Shown here one piece after another: positions 54,333 through 63,465 of a DNA stretch of 64,000 nucleotides. The notes under the pieces were generated by a model, which searched no databases, was not told the DNA's origin, and saw nothing but the letters and a program-made list of their open reading frames with translations. The translations under genes were made by a program, and so were the position numbers. Origin of the DNA: Falsiroseomonas algicola (GTDB lineage Bacteria; Pseudomonadota; Alphaproteobacteria; Acetobacterales; Acetobacteraceae); NCBI RefSeq assembly GCF_011040385.1, contig NZ_JAAIKB010000014.1:62001-126000 (forward strand). Direction: 5' to 3'. Each line of letters starts with the position of its first letter. Position 1 is the stretch's first letter.

Positions 54333-57300
54333 TCAGGCGGGGGCGGCGCCGTCCACCAGCTCCACCGCCCGCTGCAGATCCACGCTGAGCAGCCGCGACA
54401 CGCCGCGTTCCTGCATGGTGACGCCGTAGAGGCGGTGCATCCGCGCCATCGTGAGCGGATGGTGCGTCACGATCAGGAAGCGCGTGCCGCCGCCGCCTTC
54501 CTCCGCGGGCTTCGCCATGATCTCCAGGAGGTCGCAGAGGCGTTCCACATTGGCGTCGTCCAGCGGGGCATCGACCTCGTCCAGCACGCAGACCGGCGCC
54601 GGGTTGCAGCGGAAGACCGCGAAGACGAGGGAGAGCGCGGTCAGCGCCTGTTCGCCGCCCGAGAGCAGCGCGAGGGAGGAGAGCTTCTTGCCCGGCGGCT
54701 CCGCATAGATCTCGAGCCCCGCTTCCAGCGGATCGTCGGAGCCGACGAGGGCGAGGTGGGCGCGGCCGCCGCCGAACAGCCGGGTGAAGAGGCCGCGGAA
54801 CTCCGCATCCACCTTGTCGAAGACCACGCGCAGGCGTTCCCGGCCTTCCCGGTTCAGATGGCCGATGGAGCCGCGCAGCTTGGCGATGGCGGTCGCGACC
54901 TCCTGCCGGTCCTGCTCGACCTTGGCGCGGGCGGCGTCGAGCTCGTTCAGCTCCACCTCGGCCCGCAGGTTCACGGGGCCCATCTCCTCCCGTTCCTTGG
55001 TCAGGCGATCGACCTTGCGGCGGGCCTTGTCCTCCGCCTGGTCGGTCAGCTCGCCCACCTCCTCCGGCAGGTCCGGATGGCCCTCGCCCAGGCGCTCGAC
55101 GATCCGTTCCTCGACGGCGAGGGAGGCGGCCTCGGCCTGGGCGGCCGCGCCTTCGGTGCGGAGCTGGGCCTCCCGCGCCTGGGCGAAGGCGGCGTCGGCG
55201 GTGCGGCGGGCAAGGGCGGCCTCCCGGTCCTCCTTCTCCGCGGCGGTGAGCGCGGCGGCGGCGGCGGCGTGGGTGGCCTCGGCCTCCGCCAGCAATCGGC
55301 CGGCGGCGGCGCGGCGGGCGGCGGCGGCTTCGGGGGCGTCGGAGAGGGCTTCGCGCTCGGCCGCGGCCTCGCCCGCACGGGTGGCGAGTTCGGCGCGGCG
55401 CGCGGCGGCCTCCGCGCGGCGGCGGGCCCATTCCTCCCGCTCGGGCCCGATCGCGGCCTGGCGGGTGGTGATGCGGGTCGCCTCCGCGGCCAGCATGGCG
55501 CGGGTGTCGCGGCAGCCGGCCTCATTGGCGCGGGCATCGGCGAGCGCGGCGCGGGCCTGGTCCACGGCGGCGCGCAGCGCGGCGAGGTCGGGGGCAGCGG
55601 CGCGGGCCTGCCGCGCCTCGGCGAGCGCCTGGTCGGCGGCCTCCCGCTCCGCCGTCACGCGGGCGACTTCGGGCTCCAGCGCCGCCAGGCGGGCGGCGGC
55701 CTCCGCGGCGCGGGCCTCCAGGCGGCGTGCGGCGTCGCGGGCGGCGGCGAGGCGCCCTTCGGCGGCGCGGCGGGCGTCGCGGGCGGCCGATTCGGCGCGG
55801 ATGCGGGCCTGTTCCTCATTGGCGGCCAGCGTCCGGGCCTGGCGGGCGGCGGCGGCATCGGGGGCGGCGGCGCGCGCCTCCCGCGCGGCGGCCAGCGCGG
55901 CGTTGGCGGCCTCCCGCTCCCGGTCCAGGCGCTCGATCTCCGGCGCCAGGGCGGCCAGGCGCTGCTCCGCCTGCTGGGCGCGGGCGGCGATGCGGTCCAG
56001 CGCCGTGGCGGCGGCGGCCTGGGCGCGTTCGGCCTGAGCACGGGTCTCCCGCCGCGCGGCTTCCTCGGCGCGGGCATGCCCTTCATCCGTCGCGGCCTGC
56101 TTCCGGGCCTCCGTGGCGGCGGCGGCGGCGGCCTCCGCGCGGTCCTGCCGGATGCCGGCGGCGCGCAGCGCGTTGCGCTGGGCGAGGCGGACGGCGCCCG
56201 GCGTCGGCGCCCCGGCGCGGAGGCAATGGCCATCCCAGCGCCAGACCGCGCCTTCCTCCGTCACCAGCGCCTGGCCCGGCTTCAGCAGCGCCATCAGCGC
56301 GGCGCCATCGAGGCCCTTGGGCAGCAGCCCGACCTGGGACAGGGCGCGGCCGAGGGCGGGCGGCGCCTCCACGAGGCGGGAGAGCGGCGTGGCGCCGGCC
56401 GGCAGGGCGGGCAGCGGATCGAGGGGCGGCAGCGCGCGCCAATGCTTCGGCGCCTCCGCCTCCAGCGCCGAATCCAGCGTCTCCCCCATCGCGGCGCCGA
56501 GCGCGGCTTCCAGCCCGGGGGGGACGGTGATGCTGTCCAGCACGGGCGGCAGGGAGCTGCCGGCCTCCCGCGCGCGCAGCACTTCGGTCAGCGCGGCGGT
56601 CTCGGCGGCGGCGCGGGCGCGGGCGCCCTCGGCCTCGCTGGCCGCGGCGCGGGCCTGTTCGTGGCGGGACTGGGCGGAAGCGCGGGCGGCCTCCGCGCCT
56701 TCCAGCGCGCGGCGGGCTTCCGTGAGCGCGGCGGCGGTGCGGGCGGCCTCGGCGCGGGCGGCATCGAGCTCGGCGGGCGGCACGGCGCTGGCGCGGGCCT
56801 GGTCGCGCTCCGCGGAGAGGCGGGCGTGCTGGTCAGCGGTGCGGCGGGCGGTCTGTTCGGCCGCCTGGAGCGCGTTGGTGGCGCGGGATTCCGCCGTCTC
56901 GGCCTCGCCGGCCGCACGACGGGCGGCCTCATGCGCGGCCTGGGCGGAAGCGCGGGCGGCCTCGGCGGCGGAGAGCGCCTGCTCGGCCTCCGCCAGGGCC
57001 GATTCGGCCGTGCTGACGGCGGTGGCGGCGGCGGCGCGCTCCGCATCCGGCACCATGGCGGCACGGGCCGCGCGGAGGTCCTGGTCCAGCTTCGCCTGGG
57101 CCTGGGCGAGTCGGCTGGCCCGCGTCGCGGCTTCCTGCTCCGCGGTGGCCAGCGCGCCGGCGGCGGCGGCGGCCTCCGCGGCGGCCTCGGTGGCGCGGTC
57201 GGCGGCTTCCGCGGCGGCGGCGACGGCGGCGGTCGCCTGGGCCTCCAGGCTTTCGGCCTCCGCCGCCCGGGCGGGCAGGGCGGCCAGCATGGCGGCCAGT

Positions 57301-58430
57301 TCCTCCGCCTCCGCCACCAGCCGCTGCTCGGCCGTGCCGGCATCGGCGTCGACGCGGGCGGCGTGGTCGAGGTCCCGGGCGAGCGCGGCGTGGCGGGCCT
57401 CGGCGGCGGCCAGCGCCTCCCGCGCGCGGGCTTCCTCGGCGCCGAGCGTCTCGGCCTCGACGCGGCGGCGCTCCAGGGCGGTGCGGGCGGCGCCCTCGGC
57501 CTCCCGCGGGCCGGGCAGCCCCTGTTCGGCGGCGAAGGCGCGGCGGGCGGCGGCCTCGGCGGCGGCCTCGGCCTCGCCCGTCGCGCGCTTCGCGTTGAGG
57601 AAGGCGTCGCGGGCATGGGTCAGGGCGGCCTGGGCGCGGGCGCGCAGGATGGCCAGCCACTCCACCTCCGCCTGCCGCACCAGGCCGGAGATGTTGCGGT
57701 AGCGCGCGGCCTGGCGGGCCTGGCGCTGGAGGTTCTGGCGGTTCGACTCCATCTGGCCGATCAGGTCTTCCGCCCGGCCGAGATTGTTCTCGGCCTGGCG
57801 GAGCTTCAGCTCGGCCTCATGCTTGCGGGCGCGCAGCCCGGCGATGCCGGCCGCCTCCTCCAGCACTGCGCGGCGATCCTCCGGCTTGGCCTGGATCAGG
57901 GCGGCGACGCGGCCCTGGCTGACCATGGCGGAGGAGCGGGCGCCGGAGCCGATGTCGGCGAACATGGTCTGCACGTCGCGGGCGCGGAGTTCGCGGCCAT
58001 TCACGCGGAAGGAGGAACCTTCGCCCCGCGCGATCTTGCGGACGATCTCGAGCTCCGCCGCTTCGGCATTGGGCGGGGGCGCGAGGCCGGCGGCTTCCTC
58101 AAGGGAAAGCGTCACTTCCGCCAGGTTGCGGCCCGGGCGGGTGGCGGTGCCGGCGAAGATGACGTCATCCATCTCGCCGCCGCGCATGGACCGCGCATTG
58201 GTCTCGCCCATCGCCCAGCGGAGCGCTTCCACCACGTTGGACTTGCCGCAGCCATTGGGGCCGACGATGCCGGTCAGGCCCGGCATCACCTCCACGATCG
58301 TGGGCTCGGCGAAGGATTTGAAGCCGGCGATGCGAAGCCTGGTCAGCTTCGCATGGCGCGCGGCCTCGGCCTGCGCCTCGGTGCGCGCGGGCTCCTCGGC
58401 GGGCGTGCCTTCGGGGGTGACGGCCTCCAT
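54333..58430 (-). CDS. smc: Chromosome segregation protein SMC
   Basis: Condensin ATPase of 1365 residues, longer than the usual 1150-1200. The N-terminal head has Walker A GIVGPNGCGKSN (residues 54-65), a long Ala/Glu/Arg-rich coiled coil with hinge (LPPVLDSITVPPGLEAALGAA, at about residue 640), a second coiled coil, and a C-terminal head with signature LLSGGEQALTALSL and Walker B VCVLDEVDAPLDD. Extra length lies mostly in the coiled coils and a 25-residue N-terminal extension (EGTPAEEPARTEAQAEAARH). Confidence 0.95.
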   Translation of the reverse strand: MEAVTPEGTPAEEPARTEAQAEAARHAKLTRLRIAGFKSFAEPTIVEVMPGLTGIVGPNGCGKSNVVEALRWAMGETNARSMRGGEMDDVIFAGTATRPGRNLAEVTLSLEEAAGLAPPPNAEAAELEIVRKIARGEGSSFRVNGRELRARDVQTMFADIGSGARSSAMVSQGRVAALIQAKPEDRRAVLEEAAGIAGLRARKHEAELKLRQAENNLGRAEDLIGQMESNRQNLQRQARQAARYRNISGLVRQAEVEWLAILRARAQAALTHARDAFLNAKRATGEAEAAAEAAARRAFAAEQGLPGPREAEGAARTALERRRVEAETLGAEEARAREALAAAEARHAALARDLDHAARVDADAGTAEQRLVAEAEELAAMLAALPARAAEAESLEAQATAAVAAAAEAADRATEAAAEAAAAAGALATAEQEAATRASRLAQAQAKLDQDLRAARAAMVPDAERAAAATAVSTAESALAEAEQALSAAEAARASAQAAHEAARRAAGEAETAESRATNALQAAEQTARRTADQHARLSAERDQARASAVPPAELDAARAEAARTAAALTEARRALEGAEAARASAQSRHEQARAAASEAEGARARAAAETAALTEVLRAREAGSSLPPVLDSITVPPGLEAALGAAMGETLDSALEAEAPKHWRALPPLDPLPALPAGATPLSRLVEAPPALGRALSQVGLLPKGLDGAALMALLKPGQALVTEEGAVWRWDGHCLRAGAPTPGAVRLAQRNALRAAGIRQDRAEAAAAAATEARKQAATDEGHARAEEAARRETRAQAERAQAAAATALDRIAARAQQAEQRLAALAPEIERLDREREAANAALAAAREARAAAPDAAAARQARTLAANEEQARIRAESAARDARRAAEGRLAAARDAARRLEARAAEAAARLAALEPEVARVTAEREAADQALAEARQARAAAPDLAALRAAVDQARAALADARANEAGCRDTRAMLAAEATRITTRQAAIGPEREEWARRRAEAAARRAELATRAGEAAAEREALSDAPEAAAARRAAAGRLLAEAEATHAAAAAALTAAEKEDREAALARRTADAAFAQAREAQLRTEGAAAQAEAASLAVEERIVERLGEGHPDLPEEVGELTDQAEDKARRKVDRLTKEREEMGPVNLRAEVELNELDAARAKVEQDRQEVATAIAKLRGSIGHLNREGRERLRVVFDKVDAEFRGLFTRLFGGGRAHLALVGSDDPLEAGLEIYAEPPGKKLSSLALLSGGEQALTALSLVFAVFRCNPAPVCVLDEVDAPLDDANVERLCDLLEIMAKPAEEGGGGTRFLIVTHHPLTMARMHRLYGVTMQERGVSRLLSVDLQRAVELVDGAAPA

Positions 58431-58451
58431 GCGACGCGCCCGCGCGGTGCC

Positions 58452-59078
58452 TTACCGGATCTCGGCGACCAGGGCGGCGAAGCGGTCGAAGGGCATGTTG
58501 CCGGGGACCGAGCGGCTGCCGAAGACGAAGGTGGGGGTGGAGTTCACATTGTGCTCCTGCTGCCCCTTCACGCGCAGTTCCAGGATGCCGCGGGCCAGGG
58601 CCTGGTCGCCGATCGCGGCATCGAACTGGGCGCGGGACATGCCGGCCAGGGCCGCGATCTTGAACAGCTCCTCCTGCGGGTTGGCGCCGCGGGCGAAGGC
58701 CCAGCGGTCCTGGCTCTGGAACAGGGTGGCGACGAAGGGCTCGTAGCGGTCGGCCGGCAGGCTGCGGGCGACCTGGGCGGCGGCCAGCGCCACGGCATCC
58801 AGCGGGAAGTCGCGGAAGACGATGCGGACGCGCCCGGCCTCCACCAGGTCCCGCTTCACCCGCGGCATGGTGTCGCGGTGGAAGCTGGCGCAGTGGCCGC
58901 AGGTCAGGGAGAAGTACTCGATGACGGTCGGCGCGCCGGCGCGGCCGATGCTGCGTTCCGTCATGCGGGGGTCGTCGGCGGCGAGCGGTGCCGGGGCGGG
59001 GGCCTGGGCCAGGGCAGCGCGGGCGCCCAGCAGGGGCACGCCGGCGGCGAGGGCGAGCAGCGAACGGCGGTCGGTCAT
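58452..59078 (-). CDS. DsbA family thiol-disulfide oxidoreductase
   Basis: Exported thioredoxin-fold protein of 208 residues. The signal peptide (MTDRRSLLALAAGVPLLGARA) carries an RR pair. The catalytic CGHC is in EYFSLTCGHCASFHRDTMP and a cis-Pro is in NSTPTFVFG, as in DsbA/DsbG proteins. It forms or isomerises disulfides in periplasmic proteins. It lies 21 bases upstream of smc on the same strand. Confidence 0.9.
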   Translation of the reverse strand: MTDRRSLLALAAGVPLLGARAALAQAPAPAPLAADDPRMTERSIGRAGAPTVIEYFSLTCGHCASFHRDTMPRVKRDLVEAGRVRIVFRDFPLDAVALAAAQVARSLPADRYEPFVATLFQSQDRWAFARGANPQEELFKIAALAGMSRAQFDAAIGDQALARGILELRVKGQQEHNVNSTPTFVFGSRSVPGNMPFDRFAALVAEIR

Positions 59079-59138
59079 CCGGGCAGACTCCGAAATCAGC
59101 CCCCTTCCGGGGGCATGGGGCCGGGAAGCCCCCGGCCG

Positions 59139-59600
59139 TCAGCGCTTCCGATAGACGCCAAGCGCCAGCTTTGCCAGAGCATCCCGCAGCTCCCCCTCCG
59201 GCATGGCGGCGATCCGGGCCTCCAGCTCCGGCGGCAGGGTGACGGGCCTGGGCTTCGGGCGCGCGGGGGGCGCGCCGGCCGGGGCCTGCTGGACGAAGCG
59301 CAGGCGTTCGACGGCGGCGCGGCCGAGATGGGCGTTGATCCGGCCGACCAGCTCCGGCGCCAGATGCTGCAATTCCATGGCGACGGGGCCGGAGCAGGCG
59401 AGGGTCAGCGTGCCGGCGGAAAGGCGGAGCGGCTGCGTCACGGCCGAGAGGGCGGGGCCGACGACATCCGGCCAATCCGCCATGAGCTGCGCGCCGGCCG
59501 GGCTCTTCTTGCGGAAGGCCGGGCGGGCGAGGCGTGCGATCATGGCGCCGACGGGCAGGGGGCCTGTCGGGAATCGGCGGTCGCCCCCATCCTTCGCCAT
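59139..59600 (-). CDS. dciA: DciA family protein (DUF721)
   Basis: DUF721/DciA family protein of 153 residues, thought to load replicative helicase DnaB. Visible: PAFRKKSPAGAQLMADWPDV, VGPALSAVTQPLRL and LQHLAPELVGRINAHLG, the family core, then a Pro-rich linker and a C-terminal helix. ATG 59600 was preferred; a GTG at 59615 would add five residues. Its ATG lies only 2 bases from the mutY ATG on the other strand. Confidence 0.85.
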   Translation of the reverse strand: MAKDGGDRRFPTGPLPVGAMIARLARPAFRKKSPAGAQLMADWPDVVGPALSAVTQPLRLSAGTLTLACSGPVAMELQHLAPELVGRINAHLGRAAVERLRFVQQAPAGAPPARPKPRPVTLPPELEARIAAMPEGELRDALAKLALGVYRKR

Positions 59601-59602
59601 GC

Positions 59603-60649
59603 ATGACCCCCCCACCCGATGCCACCCTATTGCTGGCCTGGTACGACCGGCACAAGCGGACCCTGCCCTGGCGGATGCCGTCAGGTGCCGCCGATCCTTA
59701 CCGCGTCTGGCTGTCGGAGGTCATGCTCCAGCAGACCACGGTGGCCACGGTCGGGCCACGCTATGCCCGGTTCCTCGCCCGCTTCCCGGATGTGGGGGCG
59801 CTCGCCGCCGCGTCCTGGGAGGAGGTGGCGGAGGAATGGGCGGGGCTCGGCTACTACGCAAGGGCGCGCAACCTGCATGCGGGGGCGAAGGCGCTGGCGG
59901 CGGGGGGGTTCCCGACCACGGTGGAGGGGCTGCGCGCCATTCCGGGCATCGGCGCCTATACGGCGGCGGCGGTGGCGGCGATCGCCTTCGACCGGCCGGT
60001 GGTGCCCCTGGATGGGAATGTGGAGCGGGTGACAGCCCGCCTCCATGCGGTGGAGCAGGCGCTGCCCGCCGCCAGGCCGCGCCTGGCGGCGCTGGCGCAG
60101 GGCTGGATGGGGCAGGAGGCTGCCCGCGCCCGGCCCGGGGATTTCGCGCAGGCGCTGTTCGACCTCGGCGCCACGGTCTGCACGCCGCGCAACCCCGCCT
60201 GCGCCATCTGTCCCTGGCGGGAGGATTGCGCGGGGAGGCGCGCGGGCATCCAGGCCGGATTGCCACGCAAGGCCGCGAAGAAGGCACGGCCCACCCGCTT
60301 CGGCGTGCATTTCCTGGCGACGGACCCGTCCGGGCGCCTGCTGCTGCGGCGGCGGCCCGACTCCGGCCTGCTCGGCGGCATGCTGGAAGTGCCGGGGACG
60401 CCCTGGCGGGAGGAGGGGTGGGAGGGTGCCGGGGCCGCGGTCCACGCGCCGCTGCCCGGCCTTTCCTGGACCGCGCTGAACGGGGAGGCCCTGCACGGCT
60501 TCACCCATTTCGAGCTGCGGATGGCGCTGTGGCGGGCCGCGGTGCCGGCCATGGCGGCGCCGGAGGGCTTCGCCTGGTGGGAGGCGGCGGCGGCGCGGGC
60601 GGCGATGCCGACGGTGATGCGCAAGCTGCTGGACCTGGCCGGGCTTTGA
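59603..60649 (+). CDS. mutY: A/G-specific adenine glycosylase MutY
   Basis: Base-excision repair enzyme (348 residues) that removes adenine mispaired with 8-oxoguanine. Motifs: EVMLQQTTVATVGPRY, the helix-hairpin-helix IPGIGAYTAAAVAAIAFDRP with catalytic Asp in VVPLDGNVERV, and the Fe-S cluster cysteines CTPRNPACAICPWREDC (C-x6-C-x2-C-x5-C). A NUDIX-like C-terminal domain follows. ATG 59603 gives the family start MTPPPDATLLLAWYDRHKRT. No ribosome site precedes it. Confidence 0.95.
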   Translation: MTPPPDATLLLAWYDRHKRTLPWRMPSGAADPYRVWLSEVMLQQTTVATVGPRYARFLARFPDVGALAAASWEEVAEEWAGLGYYARARNLHAGAKALAAGGFPTTVEGLRAIPGIGAYTAAAVAAIAFDRPVVPLDGNVERVTARLHAVEQALPAARPRLAALAQGWMGQEAARARPGDFAQALFDLGATVCTPRNPACAICPWREDCAGRRAGIQAGLPRKAAKKARPTRFGVHFLATDPSGRLLLRRRPDSGLLGGMLEVPGTPWREEGWEGAGAAVHAPLPGLSWTALNGEALHGFTHFELRMALWRAAVPAMAAPEGFAWWEAAAARAAMPTVMRKLLDLAGL

Positions 60650-60816
60650 AACCCGGACCGTGACGGCAGCGTTTCATCGGCGCCGGCTTGTTGGCTCGCG
60701 CGTCATGATTCCTTCATGCCGGCCATGCTGCACCGCAGCCATCGCCTTGACACTGCTAACCCCGCATCGTAGGGAGCGCGCGCCTTCCGGGCGGGGCACC
60801 GCGGGGGAGAGCAAGC

Positions 60817-61110
60817 GTGACGGAATCAGGCGGTTTCGAGGATCGGCTCCGGCAGGCCCGGTCGCGGCGAGGGATGGATCCCGCGCCCGGCTCAACGGGA
60901 TCCCTGCCTGGCGGCGGCACCTGGGGGGTCGGGTTCCGGGCGGGGGTCGAGGTCGTCTCGGCACTCGTCGTCGGTGTGGCGGTCGGCTGGTTCCTGGACC
61001 GCTGGCTTGGCACCTGGCCGTGGCTCTTCCTGCTGTTCTTCGTCTTCGGCAGCGTTGCCGGCGTGCTGAACGTCTATCGACTGTTCAAGCCGCGCAGCGT
61101 CGGAAAATAG
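60817..61110 (+). CDS. AtpI/AtpZ-like ATP synthase accessory protein
   Basis: A 97-residue membrane protein with two helices (VGFRAGVEVVSALVVGVAVG, TWPWLFLLFFVFGSVAGVL) and a DRWLGT loop. It is of the AtpZ/AtpI type, thought to help insert c-subunits or magnesium. The GTG start is preceded by GGGGGAGAGC. It opens the F0 operon. Confidence 0.85.
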   Translation: MTESGGFEDRLRQARSRRGMDPAPGSTGSLPGGGTWGVGFRAGVEVVSALVVGVAVGWFLDRWLGTWPWLFLLFFVFGSVAGVLNVYRLFKPRSVGK

Positions 61111-61172
61111 GCCCCAGGCGACTGGGTGGTTGATCGAGGCTGCCGCGCTGCGGCGACCGGGGGAAATCGAGA

Positions 61173-61928
61173 GTGGCCGCCGAAGGTAAGACGATCGACG
61201 CGCTGAGCCAGTTCGAGCTCGCGACCGTGCTGGGCCCGATCGGCTCCTCGGTCGGTTTCTCGCAGTCCAACGCGCATATGCTGCTGGCTGCGGGGCTGAT
61301 CACGGCGCTGATCATGTTCGGCATGTCCGCCCGCGCGGTGGTGCCGGGCCGGCTGCAGAGCCTGGCGGAATCCTCTTACGAATTCGTGCATGACCTGGTG
61401 CTTGGCCAGGTGGGGGATGAGGGCAAGCGCTTCTTCCCCTTCGTCTTCACGCTGTTCATGTTCGTGCTGTTCGGCAACCTGCTCGGCCTGCTGCCCTACG
61501 CCTTCACCTTCACGAGCCACATCGCGGTGACCTTCGCGCTGGCCGCGGTGGTGTTCGTGCTGATCACGGTCGTGGCGCTGATGCTGCACGGCCGGAAGTT
61601 CTTCGGATACTTCTTCCCGGAAGGCGCGCCGATCTGGCTGGCGCCGATCATCATCCCGGTGGAGATCGTGTCCTACCTCTCGCGGCCGGTCAGCCTGTCC
61701 ATCCGACTGTTCGCGAACATGGTGGCCGGCCACGTCATGCTGAAGGTCTTCGCCACCTTCATCGTGCTGCTCGGCGGCCTGGGTGCGATCGGGCCCTTCG
61801 TGGCGGTGCTGCCGCTCGGGGTGAACATCGCGCTCGTCGGTTTCGAAGTGCTGGTGGCGTTCCTGCAGGCCTATGTCTTCGCCATCCTCACCAGCATCTA
61901 CCTGCACGATGCCGTGCATCTGCACTGA
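61173..61928 (+). CDS. atpB: ATP synthase F0 subunit a
   Basis: Proton-channel subunit a, 251 residues, with five or more membrane helices. The essential arginine lies in SRPVSLSIRLFANMVAGHVM. The C-terminal helix LVAFLQAYVFAILTSIYLHD forms the outlet half-channel. GTG start at 61173 following GGGGGAAAT. The gap to atpE is 66 bases. Confidence 0.96.
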   Translation: MAAEGKTIDALSQFELATVLGPIGSSVGFSQSNAHMLLAAGLITALIMFGMSARAVVPGRLQSLAESSYEFVHDLVLGQVGDEGKRFFPFVFTLFMFVLFGNLLGLLPYAFTFTSHIAVTFALAAVVFVLITVVALMLHGRKFFGYFFPEGAPIWLAPIIIPVEIVSYLSRPVSLSIRLFANMVAGHVMLKVFATFIVLLGGLGAIGPFVAVLPLGVNIALVGFEVLVAFLQAYVFAILTSIYLHDAVHLH

Positions 61929-61994
61929 TCCGCAGTCCGGCGTCCGTTCAGACCCATCCCCACCCCAGTTCACACAAGACGGAAGGATACTCAG

Positions 61995-62219
61995 ATGGAA
62001 GTGGCTGCCGCGAAGGCCCTCGGGGCTGGCATCGCCGTGATCGCGCTGTTCGGCGTGGGCCTCGGCATCGGCAACATCTTCTCCGCGATGATCAACAGCG
62101 TGGCGCGCAACCCGGCCGCCCGCGACGCGGTGTTCCCGATCGGCATCCTGGGCTTCGCGCTCACGGAAGCCGTCGCGCTCTTCGCGCTGCTGATCGCGTT
62201 CCTCATCCTGTTCACCTGA
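61995..62219 (+). CDS. atpE: ATP synthase F0 subunit c
   Basis: Proteolipid of 74 residues forming the rotor ring. Two helices flank the polar loop [10 protein letters not shown], and the essential proton carrier is Glu58 ([14 protein letters not shown]). The GXGXG helix motif ([10 protein letters not shown]) is present. The ATG follows GGAAGGA. Confidence 0.97.
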   Translation: MEVAAAKALGAGIAVIALFGVGLGIGNIFSAMINSVARNPAARDAVFPIGILGFALTEAVALFALLIAFLILFT

Positions 62220-62277
62220 TCCCGCCTGCCGCGGCGCGGGTGGCGAGAGCCATGCCGCGCGCGGCCTGAGGGATCAC

Positions 62278-62306
62278 GCGCGCCGCCGCCTGTTCGGGCG
62301 GCGCGC
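62278..62306 (+). promoter_or_regulatory. Stem-loop between atpE and atpF'
   Basis: A 10-bp perfect inverted repeat (GCGCGCCGCC and GGCGGCGCGC) with a nine-base loop lies between atpE and the b' gene. With no T-tract it is more likely an RNA stability or attenuation element than a terminator, and could raise c-subunit output. This is inference. Confidence 0.45.
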
Positions 62307-62337
62307 CGGCGGACAGACCGAGGGGACCCGACATACC

Positions 62338-62838
62338 ATGCCGCAGCTCGAGTTCGGCAATCCGCTGATCATCGCCCAGATCGTCTGGCTGCTGATCATC
62401 TTTGGCGTGCTGTACTTCGTCCTCTCCACCTACGCGCTGCCGCGCGTGGCGGAGGTGCTGGAGGATCGCCGCCGGCGGATCGAGGGTGACCTCGAAGCCG
62501 CGCAGGCCGCCAAGGCGGAAGCCGATGCGGCCATCGCCGCCTATCGCGAAGCCTCGGCCAAGGCCCGGGCGGAAGCGCAGGCCGCGATCGCGGAAGCGAT
62601 GCAGTCGGCCCAGGCGGAGACCACCGCCCGCGCCGATGCGCTGGCCGCGAGGCTGGCGAAGCAGATCGATGAGGCGGAAGCCCGCATCGGCCGTGCCCGC
62701 GACGCCGCCATGGGCGCGCTGCGCCAGGTCTCGACCGAGACGGCGGATGCGCTGCTGGTGCGCCTGACCGGCCGCAGCGACCAGGCGGTGCTGGGTGCCG
62801 CCGTGGACCGTGCGCTCGCCGCGCGCGGCCAGGGTTAA
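62338..62838 (+). CDS. atpF': ATP synthase F0 subunit b'
   Basis: Peripheral stalk subunit of 166 residues: one N-terminal membrane helix (NPLIIAQIVWLLIIFGVLYF), then a long charged coiled coil (LEDRRRRIEGDLEAAQAAKA). It differs from the next gene, so the window carries a b/b' pair as in other alphaproteobacteria and photosynthetic bacteria. Confidence 0.92.
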   Translation: MPQLEFGNPLIIAQIVWLLIIFGVLYFVLSTYALPRVAEVLEDRRRRIEGDLEAAQAAKAEADAAIAAYREASAKARAEAQAAIAEAMQSAQAETTARADALAARLAKQIDEAEARIGRARDAAMGALRQVSTETADALLVRLTGRSDQAVLGAAVDRALAARGQG

Positions 62839-62850
62839 GGGGTAGGCGCC

Positions 62851-63360
62851 ATGGAACACCACTACGCGCATTTCTGGCTCGACCCGAAGTTCTGGGTCGC
62901 CGTTTCCTTCGTCCTCTTCGTCCTGCTGGTCGCCAAGACCGCCTGGACGCAGCTGACCGGGCGCCTCGATGCGCGCGGGGAGCGGATCCGGAACGAGCTG
63001 GCCGAAGCCGCGCAGCTGCGCGCGGAAGCCGAGGCGATGCGCCAGCAGGCGATCGCCGACCGCGCCGCCGCGCTGGCCGAGGCCGAGGACCTGATCGCCC
63101 GCGCCCGGGCCGAGGCCGAGCGCCTGGCCCAGGCCGCGGCGGTGGAAGCCGAGACCGCCGCCAAGCGCCGCGAGCGCATGGCGATGGACCGCATCGCGGC
63201 CGCCGAGGCGGGTGCCGTGGCCGAGGTCCGCAACGCTGCCGCCGAGATCGCGGTGGTGGCGGCGCGGGAGGTGCTGGCGCAGACGGTGGATGCCGAGGCC
63301 GATGCCGCGCTGATCGACGCCGCCGTGGCCGACCTGCCGCGGGCGCTGAAGGCGGCCTGA
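62851..63360 (+). CDS. atpF: ATP synthase F0 subunit b
   Basis: Peripheral stalk subunit of 169 residues: N-terminal helix (FWVAVSFVLFVLLVAKTAWT) and long coiled coil (ELAEAAQLRAEAEAMRQQAI), ending with an alpha/delta-binding region. It is 12 bases after the b' stop and is the last gene before the operon terminator; F1 genes are not in this window. Confidence 0.93.
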   Translation: MEHHYAHFWLDPKFWVAVSFVLFVLLVAKTAWTQLTGRLDARGERIRNELAEAAQLRAEAEAMRQQAIADRAAALAEAEDLIARARAEAERLAQAAAVEAETAAKRRERMAMDRIAAAEAGAVAEVRNAAAEIAVVAAREVLAQTVDAEADAALIDAAVADLPRALKAA

Positions 63361-63387
63361 CCCCCCTTGCCTTGACGGGGTCATGAG

Positions 63388-63414
63388 AAAGGGGGCCGCG
63401 AGGCCCCCTTTTTT
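63388..63414 (+). terminator. Intrinsic terminator of the F0 ATP synthase operon
   Basis: Hairpin with GGGGGCC and GGCCCCC arms around GCGA, preceded by AAA and followed by a T-tract of six (63409-63414). It is about 28 bases after the atpF stop. A textbook intrinsic terminator showing that the operon ends here. Confidence 0.9.
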
Positions 63415-63465
63415 CGTGCGCTGCGCCGGGTGGCAAGGGGAGGGGGGCCGGCGGCCCCCCAACCC

